Part shown: piece after piece, positions 50,973 to 59,480 of the stretch
Numbering within the stretch: position 1 is the first letter of the stretch
Layout of the letters: each line of letters starts with the position of its first letter
Position numbers and translations under genes: made by a program
The notes under the pieces: model-generated
Databases searched by the model: none
What the model saw: the letters and a program-made list of their open reading frames with translations, nothing else
Told to the model about the DNA's origin: nothing
Source of the DNA: Bacillota bacterium
Lineage (GTDB): Bacteria; Bacillota; Clostridia; Acetivibrionales; DTU013
Length of the DNA stretch: 64,000 bases
Assembly (NCBI GenBank): GCA_023411575.1
Contig: JAEYOP010000063.1
Location: 166,519-230,518, forward strand
Direction: 5' to 3'

Positions 50973-52127
50973 TCATGAAGCTTTTTGAAGCTTATCTTTT
51001 ATGAATTTATACATTTTATGCGTAAGCAGAATTCCTTTTTCATCAATATATTTATTAATAATAGCGGAGAAGCCAAAAATCAACAGAAGAGATAGCAGGA
51101 AAGTCACAATAAAGGCTACGTTATAGTCCAGATATCCTGTCAGTTTTACGAATAAAAAGCATGAAAATGTCCCGATCAAAGTTAAATGCACAAGATACAT
51201 CGGAAAGGATATTCTGCCTAAGAACTGCAGTATTTTTATCGAGAAAAAATGCTGGAGCCTCTTTGAATTTATGATCCCCAGCATGATACACACGGACCCC
51301 AGAATATGGAACAGCAACGGATTATTATTGATGACTCGAATCTCAAACAGGTAGTATATTGTATTTGTAACTTCCATCCCGGCCGGATACGACCCAAGGA
51401 ACAGGCCAAGCAATACCAATTTCGGAATTACCTTCCCAAACACCTCCAGATACCCGTTAAAGGTCAAATCACATAAAATAAGCCCTGCGACAAAGGCCAG
51501 ATAATACGTCTGGAAGAGAAGGCAGCACAGAAAGAAATAGATGATATTTCTATGTTTGTACCGGCCTATTGCAGCCGCGAGAAAAAAGACCAGAAAAGAG
51601 CCGAAAAACTCATATCTCATGGTCCAAAGCACCGGATTGTAATTACATTCATCCAGGACAAAAACCCCGAAAAAGGATTCCTTTAGCATGCTCAGCAGCT
51701 CAGGCCGAAATGTCCACGCCTCCGTAAACCACCAGGTCGATTTCGTTATATTTCCTGCCTGGACATTGTGGAATAGAGACAGCTTCATAAGAATAAAAAC
51801 CAAAAGATTCGAAAACAGAACGGGGACAAGTAATCTGAAATATCTTCTAAAGGCACCTGATACCAGGGTTTCCGGATTCTTATCCCGGAAGAATTTATAA
51901 GTAAGAACATATCCGCTTAGGATGAAAAAGATGCAAACGGCAAAATTGCCGTTATAAATTACATTTAACGGGGTGCCGGCAATAATCAGATCCAATTGCG
52001 ATACAAAACGCACTTCACTTGCATTCGCCGTATACAACGCCGGATAAAAAACAACGGCAAAATGCGACAATACGACCACAAAAGCGGCCAGCCCCCGCAG
52101 CCCATCAAGATATTTAATCTTATCCAT
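50973..52127 (-). CDS. Acyltransferase family 3 (membrane O-acyltransferase)
   Basis: The 384-residue protein has about ten membrane segments. It begins KIKYLDGLRGLAAFVVVLSHFAVVFYP, where the histidine after the first helix is the expected catalytic residue. Such enzymes acetylate or otherwise acylate surface polysaccharides. AGGGA lies 5 nt before the ATG at 52127; an ATG 30 nt upstream is less well supported. It lies next to the initiating glycosyltransferase, so it probably decorates the same polymer. A decayed relative is present at 53868-54225. Confidence 0.88.
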   Translation of the reverse strand: MDKIKYLDGLRGLAAFVVVLSHFAVVFYPALYTANASEVRFVSQLDLIIAGTPLNVIYNGNFAVCIFFILSGYVLTYKFFRDKNPETLVSGAFRRYFRLLVPVLFSNLLVFILMKLSLFHNVQAGNITKSTWWFTEAWTFRPELLSMLKESFFGVFVLDECNYNPVLWTMRYEFFGSFLVFFLAAAIGRYKHRNIIYFFLCCLLFQTYYLAFVAGLILCDLTFNGYLEVFGKVIPKLVLLGLFLGSYPAGMEVTNTIYYLFEIRVINNNPLLFHILGSVCIMLGIINSKRLQHFFSIKILQFLGRISFPMYLVHLTLIGTFSCFLFVKLTGYLDYNVAFIVTFLLSLLLIFGFSAIINKYIDEKGILLTHKMYKFIKDKLQKAS

Positions 52128-52267
52128 ACGCATCCCTGCAAAATATATATGGACCAATTATATACAAAACAAGTGATAAAGTGCAGTATGCATTTTATAC
52201 ATTAGTTATGATTTTTTTACACAATTTATCTTGAACCGTATTGGAGTTGGGACCCGGTTGGCCCCCT

Positions 52268-53656
52268 TCACATTGTTGCCGTCTTGTTGTTATGCTTGAC
52301 GAAATTGTCCTTTGCATCGGTCTGTTTCCCAAAAATCGCTTTTTTCCCCCTGAAAACCTTGAATGTCTGGAGAATAAGCTTTATATCCAACAGCAGGTTA
52401 TAATCTTTGATATAGAGCAAATCATATTTAAGTTTGTCAACCGGAGAAGTGTCATATTTCCCATAAATTTGGGCATAGCCGGTAATCCCCGCTTTAACAA
52501 GATAACGGTGGGAATACTCCGGTATATCTTTGCTGAATTGTTCAACAAAGAAAGGTCTTTCGGGTCTCGGTCCAACAAAGCTCATATCGCCTTTCAGCAC
52601 GTTAAAAAACTGCGGAAATTCGTCCAGCCTCAGGTTACGGAGGATCCTTCCCGCCTTTGTAATGCGCGGATCATTATCACTCGATAAAACCGGACCTGTC
52701 TCTTGTTCGGACCCTACATACATTGTTCTGAACTTTAATACATTAAACTGTTTGTTGTGAACAGTCAACCTTGTCTGCCTGTAGATTACTGGACCGCGTG
52801 ATGTCGCTTTAATGAGACATGCGGAGAAAATCATCAATGGGCTGGTTAAGATAATCGCTAAAAATGCCAGAACCAAATCAAAAGTCCGTTTGAAAAACCT
52901 CTGTTCCACGGACAAGCCAAGCCTATCCAGCATAAATGCGGGCATGTCCTCAAATTGTACCATACGGGCATTTGCCAGCGAAATCTCAAATAATCTGGGA
53001 ACAACATAGACCACCTTTTTTGCCGCCAGGCATTGGGTGATGATTTTCATTTTATCCTCATCGGAAACATTATCGCTGATAAATACCTCATCAACATCTT
53101 TAAGCCGTTTAAACGCCTTATCAATCTCATCAGTCGGAATAATGTACCGAATTTGCAGCCTTGCTTTCCGCAGTGTATGATCAACCTTATTGATAATTGA
53201 ACTCAGTTCACTCCGTTCCCCTATTACCATAAGCTTTACATCTTCTGTAACCAGCTTTTTTATTAATAGGACAAATGCTTTCCATATAAACAGCAGGATA
53301 ATCTGAAAAGCCGGAGCTATGATCAGTATTAATCTCGGGAAGGAGAATCCGCGCATGAAGTACGTGATCGTAACCGTGGTAACGCTCAGCAGGAATATCG
53401 TCTTGACCACCGCCACGGCAATGTCCTGAAAGGACTTCCGATAAAACCGAAGCAACCCGAAAAGATCGAAATAAATTAACGCCGCTATGGTAATGAACGG
53501 AGCCGAAGCAACATACGGGTCAAAGTTAAACGCCGGCAACGTCCAGTCGTAACGAACCAAAAACGCCAATACATAAGCGGCATTGATCAAAATCAGATCA
53601 GCAAGGCTTATGGCAACTTTATAATATTTTTCCGCCTTACGGATATAGGCAAACAT
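52268..53656 (-). CDS. Undecaprenyl-phosphate glycosylphosphotransferase (WcaJ/WbaP family)
   Basis: The 462-residue protein has four N-terminal membrane helices, a cytosolic nucleotide-binding-like domain (about 130-260), a fifth membrane segment (about 272-295) and the catalytic bacterial sugar transferase domain. It shows PVIYRQTRLTVHNKQFNVLKFRTM, LRLDEFPQFFNVLKGDMSFVGPRPERP and KAGITGYAQIYGKY. It transfers a sugar-1-phosphate to the lipid carrier, the first step in making an exopolysaccharide or glycan. The sugar (glucose or galactose is most usual) is not determined. Confidence 0.93.
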   Translation of the reverse strand: MFAYIRKAEKYYKVAISLADLILINAAYVLAFLVRYDWTLPAFNFDPYVASAPFITIAALIYFDLFGLLRFYRKSFQDIAVAVVKTIFLLSVTTVTITYFMRGFSFPRLILIIAPAFQIILLFIWKAFVLLIKKLVTEDVKLMVIGERSELSSIINKVDHTLRKARLQIRYIIPTDEIDKAFKRLKDVDEVFISDNVSDEDKMKIITQCLAAKKVVYVVPRLFEISLANARMVQFEDMPAFMLDRLGLSVEQRFFKRTFDLVLAFLAIILTSPLMIFSACLIKATSRGPVIYRQTRLTVHNKQFNVLKFRTMYVGSEQETGPVLSSDNDPRITKAGRILRNLRLDEFPQFFNVLKGDMSFVGPRPERPFFVEQFSKDIPEYSHRYLVKAGITGYAQIYGKYDTSPVDKLKYDLLYIKDYNLLLDIKLILQTFKVFRGKKAIFGKQTDAKDNFVKHNNKTATM

Positions 53657-53867
53657 GGCTGTGCCTTTCTATTAATCATAAATTCAAAGCAATTTTTCTT
53701 CGCATTCCAAGATGCACACCCGTTACCATTATATCAGATATAAATATGTACCTCAAACAGAGATTACCGGCAAATCAAGAAACTTTTTAAACTTTTTAAA
53801 TTCTTTGCTTATTTTATATGCCTGATATTTACTTTTTACGTATTTATAGCATATGGAAAAGCATTAT

Positions 53868-54225
53868 ACCTTTCAAAGAGAAAACACCCCAAAAGGACTC
53901 TCTTAACATCTCCAACAACGCTGGCTTAAAAATCCATTCTTCCGAAAGCGCCGGAATGAGCTGAAAGCAAGCACTTCCGGATTTTTATCGCTGAAGAATT
54001 TATATGTTAGCATATATCCACTTAATACAAAGAATATGCAGACAACAAAATTGTCCTTACAAATCACATATAATGGACCCAACAATAAATAAATCCAGTT
54101 GTGATACAAACCGCACTTCGCTTGCTTCAGTGGTATAAGGCGCAGGGTAAAAGGCAACGGAAAAATGCGATAATACTACAAAAAGGCGTCTAGGCCGCGT
54201 AGGCCGTCGAGGTACTTATTTTGTC
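53868..54225 (-). pseudogene. Decayed acyltransferase-3 fragment
   Basis: Read on the minus strand from about 54225, pieces match the start of the acyltransferase at 50973. KYLDGLRGL appears after a start codon turned to ATA and a frameshift. A stop and another shift follow, then LYHNWIYLLLGPLYVICKDN, VVCIFFVLSGYMLTYKFFSDKNPE and later SFWGVFSL. At least three disabling changes are visible, and the rest of the gene is gone. It shows that the cluster once held two related acyltransferases. The remaining sequence of the 644-bp gap shows nothing else. Confidence 0.78.
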
Positions 54226-54300
54226 TATGTAAACATCTAAATATTAGGGTATAATTATTTATAATGTGTTTAGCAAAAGAAGTAAAGCCTATATAACACA

Positions 54301-56175
54301 CTATGTATGTCGAAAAAGTCTATAAAATATTTTTTTCAATTCTTCGCGTCTCATAGTATTCTTCGGAAAGAATGGATTGAGTATTTGCTTACAGAAATCT
54401 TTTATACATCTTCCCAAGGTATTATTTGACAAACCATGAATATCATAATCAAGCATTCTGGAAATAATTGTTTCGTAAAATGTGCATTTGCGGGCATACC
54501 CCCAATATATGTTAGCCATATCCGAATATTTATTTGTCCATGGTTTTTCAAAACCTGAGTAATGAATAATTTTTGGTTCCTCCCGTGAACGCATATATTC
54601 TTGGTATATTTTATAAGGCGCACGTCGAATAAACATATTTATCCGATAGCCACCACAGTCTGTTACAACATTCCATCTCATATCTAGAAAAAAAACTCTG
54701 CCGCTGCATTTACAATTTAGGACATCCTGATCTACAAAATTCAACTTTTTCCCACTTGCAAATTCAATCAACTCATTTTTCCGAAATGTATTCTTTATTG
54801 ATAAAATATTAAAAACTAAAACACCTGCCTGAAAATAAGAATAAGGGTTCTCCAAACCCAATATTTCATCGCAATAAATTTTCATAGCCGGACTTGCACC
54901 ATTATATTCTCCAATAAAATCGGCATCATATACTGCAGCCAATAAATTGTTTCCCATATTGATATTATATAGATTTGCAATATCCTCACAAACGATCAAA
55001 TCACTATCAAGATAAATTATTTTTTGATAATTCTGAAATAATTCCGGCACCAAAAGCCTATAGAAAGTCTCTTTGCTAACATGTCCAACAGTGTTAAACT
55101 TAAGTCTAGAAACATATGGACCTATATTTAATAACCGAATTGAAATATTTTTGTGTTCAGAAGCCATACTTTTCAATAGTTTAATCGCCTGCTCTGGATA
55201 ACCAGTATTTAACAACGTAATATCATAATTATATTCCTGCGAATTATTTTCTATTATAGATTGTATTGTAACTGCCGCATAAGGTAAAAAAAATTCACTA
55301 GACGCCAGTACAATAGGAATATTATTTTCTGGGAAGTATGGTTCAGGTGGTAAATTACAAGTAGTATTTTGAATTAGTACCTGTTGCAAATTATGGGTTT
55401 TAGTTCTGGGCTTCGTGCGCAAAAGATGTATATAAAAAATGCCCAGCATGATCTCACCAATTTGATATACGGAACGAATTTCATCTATATTATCATATAT
55501 GCAACTAGCCTGCTTTTCATATTCTTCAAGAATATGAAATAACCATGCACAAAATTCACTAAAAATTTCTCTTCTCATAACAAAAAGGCTGCTGAAAAAA
55601 AGATTTTGTCCATTAAAATAACTTCTTGCGTCTTCCAAGTAATCCGGAAATAGGGAGCCAATGATCAGGAGGATTTTTTCTAAATCGTCTGTATTCTTAC
55701 CACGAACAAAATCATAATATTGGAATATATTTTTGAATTTTTTATTGCTATTTCGAATATTAAACGCACAGGGTAAAACAATATCATAAGGAACAATCTC
55801 TTGACAGATTCGCTTCGTTGCTTTAAGCCCTAATCCATTTATTGTTTTTTCATCCATATACTCACAGATGATATTTCCGTATTTATCTTCATGCTGTTTA
55901 TCGAATGGGAAAGCAAAATATTTTTTGAAATTACAAAAACCATAAAAATCCAAATCGGCATTTTTCCATGCCCAATACAAAACGGTCAAATCTCCATAGA
56001 ACATCCATTTATCAGATATGTTTACTCCTGTATTATCACCGGCTATCTTTATATTTTTTCTCGAATCAAACATTGCTCCGCATCGTACAGGAATATAAAG
56101 TGAATGATTGATTAACTCGTGGTCCTTATCTATAGGGTATGAAACAAATATTTTGATATCATCCATTTGACTCAA
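54301..56175 (-). CDS. Two-domain glycosyltransferase: DUF4422 + GT8
   Basis: The 624-residue protein has an N-terminal DUF4422 domain (about 6-265: IKIFVSYPIDKDH, LTVLYWAWKNADLDFYGFCNFKKYF, FVMRREIFSEFCAWLF). A GT8 domain follows (about 285-560: IPIVLASSEFFLPYAAVTIQSI, KIIYLDSDLIVCEDIANLY with the DxD metal site, FQAGVLVFNI, NFVDQDVLN, IIHYSG). It should add two sugars, or one sugar on different acceptors, to the surface polymer. AAAGGT precedes a TTG start at 56175; the ATG 9 nt inside is spaced less well. Confidence 0.88.
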   Translation of the reverse strand: MSQMDDIKIFVSYPIDKDHELINHSLYIPVRCGAMFDSRKNIKIAGDNTGVNISDKWMFYGDLTVLYWAWKNADLDFYGFCNFKKYFAFPFDKQHEDKYGNIICEYMDEKTINGLGLKATKRICQEIVPYDIVLPCAFNIRNSNKKFKNIFQYYDFVRGKNTDDLEKILLIIGSLFPDYLEDARSYFNGQNLFFSSLFVMRREIFSEFCAWLFHILEEYEKQASCIYDNIDEIRSVYQIGEIMLGIFYIHLLRTKPRTKTHNLQQVLIQNTTCNLPPEPYFPENNIPIVLASSEFFLPYAAVTIQSIIENNSQEYNYDITLLNTGYPEQAIKLLKSMASEHKNISIRLLNIGPYVSRLKFNTVGHVSKETFYRLLVPELFQNYQKIIYLDSDLIVCEDIANLYNINMGNNLLAAVYDADFIGEYNGASPAMKIYCDEILGLENPYSYFQAGVLVFNILSIKNTFRKNELIEFASGKKLNFVDQDVLNCKCSGRVFFLDMRWNVVTDCGGYRINMFIRRAPYKIYQEYMRSREEPKIIHYSGFEKPWTNKYSDMANIYWGYARKCTFYETIISRMLDYDIHGLSNNTLGRCIKDFCKQILNPFFPKNTMRREELKKIFYRLFRHT

Positions 56176-56185
56176 TTATTACCTT

Positions 56186-57019
56186 TCATTTCTCTGTTTT
56201 TGGACTACTAGATTTCTCTAATCTGCGATACCGAATATTTCTCATACGATAAAGGATTGGAACGGGTAACAGTCCGACTATCAATGGTTTTATAATATAA
56301 GGCCACCATACGGTCAGCTTTTTTAAAGAACGGAAATGGATATACCTTGTTACTGCTTCATTCAGCCTATAGCGGTAAGGCCGCCTATGCTTCTGACTAT
56401 TTATAATTGAATAGTCGAGCAGTACCTTTTGTATATTAGCCCCATAGTGTCCCTGTTCATACATTTTCATCAAGAGGTCATAGTCATCACAAGCTTCCTG
56501 CCATTTCGATTCACTGTAGCCCCCTACTGAAATAATTGCATTGCGGCGAAATAAAAGTGCAGAATGTATATACGGTAGTACAAACCTAAAATCCGCTATA
56601 ACTGGATACATCGGTAGAGTTCGGATTCCTGCATGTCCTTTTTCATCCACTTGCATAATATTGCAACCGACAAAATCAATCTTAGGGTGTTGAATTAAAA
56701 ATAAAAACTGTTCTTCGAATCTGGTTCGATGGGAAAAGTCGTCATCATCCATTCGTGCGATAAACTCGCCTTTTGCAGCCGAAAGGCAGGCGTTTAGCTT
56801 TTTTTGTAGCGTATCAGCATTGAGCGGACGAATCAAGTGGATACGGCAGTCACTGGCTTCATATAAATCTAATAAAGCACGAACTTCTTCACAGGATCCA
56901 TTGTCACAAATTAGTAATTCAAATTCCTGGTATGTCTGATTCAAAACAGAACAAATGGCGTTCTCCATACGTTCAATTTTCTCTTTGGAACACATCACAC
57001 CCATTAATACCGAAATCAT
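56186..57019 (-). CDS. GT2 family glycosyltransferase
   Basis: The 277-residue protein is a GT-A type transferase with SVLMGVMCSKEKIERMENAI at the start, ELLICDNGSCEE, the metal-binding FIARMDDDDFSHRTRFEEQ (about 90-108) and a basic C-terminal tail. It contributes a sugar to the polysaccharide repeat. It lies between the ABC exporter genes and the DUF4422-GT8 gene with spacers of 27 and 10 bp, so it is part of one transcription unit. Confidence 0.9.
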   Translation of the reverse strand: MISVLMGVMCSKEKIERMENAICSVLNQTYQEFELLICDNGSCEEVRALLDLYEASDCRIHLIRPLNADTLQKKLNACLSAAKGEFIARMDDDDFSHRTRFEEQFLFLIQHPKIDFVGCNIMQVDEKGHAGIRTLPMYPVIADFRFVLPYIHSALLFRRNAIISVGGYSESKWQEACDDYDLLMKMYEQGHYGANIQKVLLDYSIINSQKHRRPYRYRLNEAVTRYIHFRSLKKLTVWWPYIIKPLIVGLLPVPILYRMRNIRYRRLEKSSSPKTEK

Positions 57020-57046
57020 AAACTGTATAAATGCCTTCCTGTTTTT

Positions 57047-57778
57047 CTATTGCAAAACATAACTATCACAAACTTCCTTCGTATTTCCAATCATTTTAAT
57101 TTGTCCTTGATCAAGCCACACTACTCTATGACAGATATCTCGTACTTGCTCCAAGTTATGGGATACAAAAAGCACCGTTGTGCCTCCACTCATTAACTCC
57201 ATCATTCGATCATGACTTCTTTTCTGGAACGCTTCATCGCCAACCGAAAGTATCTCATCGACAATGAGGATTTCAGGGTCTACCATTGTTGCAATTGAAA
57301 ACGCCAATCTCATCATCATACCTGAAGAATAATTACGTATGGGTACATTAATGAACTGACCCAGTTCAGAAAATGCCAAAATCTCATCAGTTTTTGATTC
57401 GAGGTATTCTTGCGTATATCCAAGTATAGCACCATTCAAAAAAATATTTTCCCTGCCGGTCAGATCAAAATCGAAGCCGGAACCAAGTTCCAACATCGGA
57501 ACGACATTTCCTTGCACAATAACATTACCTGTGGTAGGCTTTAAAATACCTGAAATAATTTTCAGCAATGTGCTTTTACCGGAACCGTTTCGGCCAATTA
57601 TACCTACAACTTCACCGCTCATCACTTGGAATCCTACATTTTTTAGAGCCCAAAAGTCAGTATATGAAAGCTTGCCGCGCATAGCAGTAGTCATAAACTC
57701 TTTTAGTGATAAAATTCTATCATTAGTAAGCCGAAACTTCATAGAAACATCTTCTATCAAGATCTTTGGTAGTCCCAC
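57047..57778 (-). CDS. Polysaccharide ABC exporter ATPase (Wzt/TagH type)
   Basis: The 243-residue ATPase has Walker A GIIGRNGSGKSTLL, the family-specific PMLELGSGFDFDLTGRENIFLNG, signature YSSGMMMRLAFSIA, Walker B ILIVDEILSVGDEAF and H-loop FVSHNLEQV. It lacks the C-terminal carbohydrate-binding module of some Wzt proteins. Translation starts at GTG with GGAGGAG upstream. It is the partner of the permease that ends 12 bp before it, and it exports lipid-linked glycans or teichoic-acid-like polymers. Confidence 0.93.
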   Translation of the reverse strand: MGLPKILIEDVSMKFRLTNDRILSLKEFMTTAMRGKLSYTDFWALKNVGFQVMSGEVVGIIGRNGSGKSTLLKIISGILKPTTGNVIVQGNVVPMLELGSGFDFDLTGRENIFLNGAILGYTQEYLESKTDEILAFSELGQFINVPIRNYSSGMMMRLAFSIATMVDPEILIVDEILSVGDEAFQKRSHDRMMELMSGGTTVLFVSHNLEQVRDICHRVVWLDQGQIKMIGNTKEVCDSYVLQ

Positions 57779-57790
57779 GATACTCCTCCA

Positions 57791-59251
57791 TCAAATATAA
57801 AGAATGAATTTATCTTGCGTTTTCTTAAATGTTAAAGCACCAACAAAAAACATTCCTAATGCAAATAATACACATTGCAAATATAACATTGGTTCAGGTG
57901 ATACACCATTTAAAATACATGTCCTAGCAAATTGAATAAAGTAATATATAGGATTGATCTGTAAAACAAAACTGAACGCTGGTGGTAAAATCGATTCTGG
58001 ATAAAATATTGGAGTGGCATACATCCAAATCATACTAAATACACCCCAAAGAAATTGGGTGTCTCTGAAAAACACCATAGAAGAAGCCAGCAACATTCCC
58101 AAGCCCAAACAGAATACTACCAAACAGAATAATGAATAAATCGTAAGTAGGTAAGATGGTGTTATCTTTACACCAGTAAATATAATAACAAATAGCAGAG
58201 GAATCAAAGAAATCAGTAGATTGATTCCCGAAGAAAGCACACGTGATAAAGGATAAATATATTTAGGTACGTAAACCTTCGTAATAAGAGATGCGTTCCC
58301 AAGGATAGATGTCAGTGTCATTCCACAGGCTTCGGAAAAGTAGTTGAACATGATGATACCAATTAAAAGATAAACCTGATAATGCGGAATATTTGCCTTG
58401 AATATTGTTGAAAACACAATGTATTGAATAACCATTGTGAGCAATGGATTAAGAAAGCTCCATAATATTCCTAAAATAGAACGTTTATATTTGGACTTAA
58501 AATCTCTGGAAACCAATTGACGTATTAAAAAGTGATATTTCTTTACTGCTACAATTGCATAAAGTAACTGACTTTTCTTCCCTTTTTTAAATCTGATATA
58601 AAAGGCTAAAAGGAAAAGACTTAAAAGACAGAACAAAATAATAGAAAATTGCCAAAAATGTAATCCAAACCAGATGTAGTCCTCACCAGTCACTGAGAAA
58701 CATAAAGTTCCTTTAACAGGTTGACCGTTTATTGAAAGACTGTTCGCTGTTTTACCAGCATCAATATTCATCATTGGTGAAATTGCACTTCCTGCCATGG
58801 AATCCATTGATGTAATCCTAATCATCAAAGGTACTCCACTCAACCCTTCTAATGGTTTATTAAAGGAAAATTCAGTTATAGACCCTTCGACGATTTCTGC
58901 CGCATCTACGGTTTGTTTCAGCAATAATATATCATTTTTTAAATCTAATATTTCTATAATATCTGTTCCGTAATTTTGTCTGCCATATGCGCCCCACTGA
59001 ATCGAAATACTCTCCAAGCGCTGTATCTCAGTAGTAAAAGTTTGTTCTATAACAGAACCGGCGATCAATTCTATGGTTGCATATTTCGCCTCTGGCATAT
59101 TGATATTGTTACTTGAACTACGGAAATGCAATTCATGTCCCGCCAGGAAATAAAATGAAATAACTAGAAAAATATAACAGATCAATACTACTGTACAAAA
59201 TTTTTTTATATTTATTTGATCTGGTTGAGACTTATCCTTTGCTTTATTCAT
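57791..59251 (-). CDS. ABC-2 polysaccharide exporter permease (Wzm-like) with added outer domain
   Basis: The last 250 residues are an ordinary ABC2 permease (LVSRDFKSKYKRSILGILWSFLNPLL, YPLSRVLSSGINLLISLIPLL, NPIYYFIQFARTCIL). Ahead of them are a membrane helix (about 17-38), an outer region of about 160 residues rich in predicted beta strands (about 40-200), and another helix (about 205-225). A typical Wzm/TagG permease is only about 260 residues. The extra module could bind glycan or partner proteins outside the cell. It starts the five-gene unit on the minus strand with AAAGGA before the ATG. Confidence 0.88.
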   Translation of the reverse strand: MNKAKDKSQPDQINIKKFCTVVLICYIFLVISFYFLAGHELHFRSSSNNINMPEAKYATIELIAGSVIEQTFTTEIQRLESISIQWGAYGRQNYGTDIIEILDLKNDILLLKQTVDAAEIVEGSITEFSFNKPLEGLSGVPLMIRITSMDSMAGSAISPMMNIDAGKTANSLSINGQPVKGTLCFSVTGEDYIWFGLHFWQFSIILFCLLSLFLLAFYIRFKKGKKSQLLYAIVAVKKYHFLIRQLVSRDFKSKYKRSILGILWSFLNPLLTMVIQYIVFSTIFKANIPHYQVYLLIGIIMFNYFSEACGMTLTSILGNASLITKVYVPKYIYPLSRVLSSGINLLISLIPLLFVIIFTGVKITPSYLLTIYSLFCLVVFCLGLGMLLASSMVFFRDTQFLWGVFSMIWMYATPIFYPESILPPAFSFVLQINPIYYFIQFARTCILNGVSPEPMLYLQCVLFALGMFFVGALTFKKTQDKFILYI

Positions 59252-59411
59252 TTTCAGTCCTTTAAAAATATTTATAGTGTATCAATAAAAATAGATTATT
59301 AAGATGAATGTTCCTTAACTATAATGTAAAATCTATTTTCATTTTTTATTCTACACTTTGTGTCGCTCAATGTAAATATACACAAACAAACCTCCAAGGG
59401 TAAACAAATAT

Positions 59412-59447
59412 CAAGGCTTGTAAACTAAATTCCAGTTACAAGCCTTG
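59412..59447 (-). terminator. Terminator of the large protease gene
   Basis: CAAGGCTTGTAA and TTACAAGCCTTG are perfect 12-bp arms around a 12-nt loop, followed on the minus strand by ATATTTGTTT. It lies 34 bp after the protease stop codon and separates it from the polysaccharide operon. Confidence 0.8.
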
Positions 59448-59480
59448 AGAAATAAAATAATTACATCGAAAACCTGTTTT

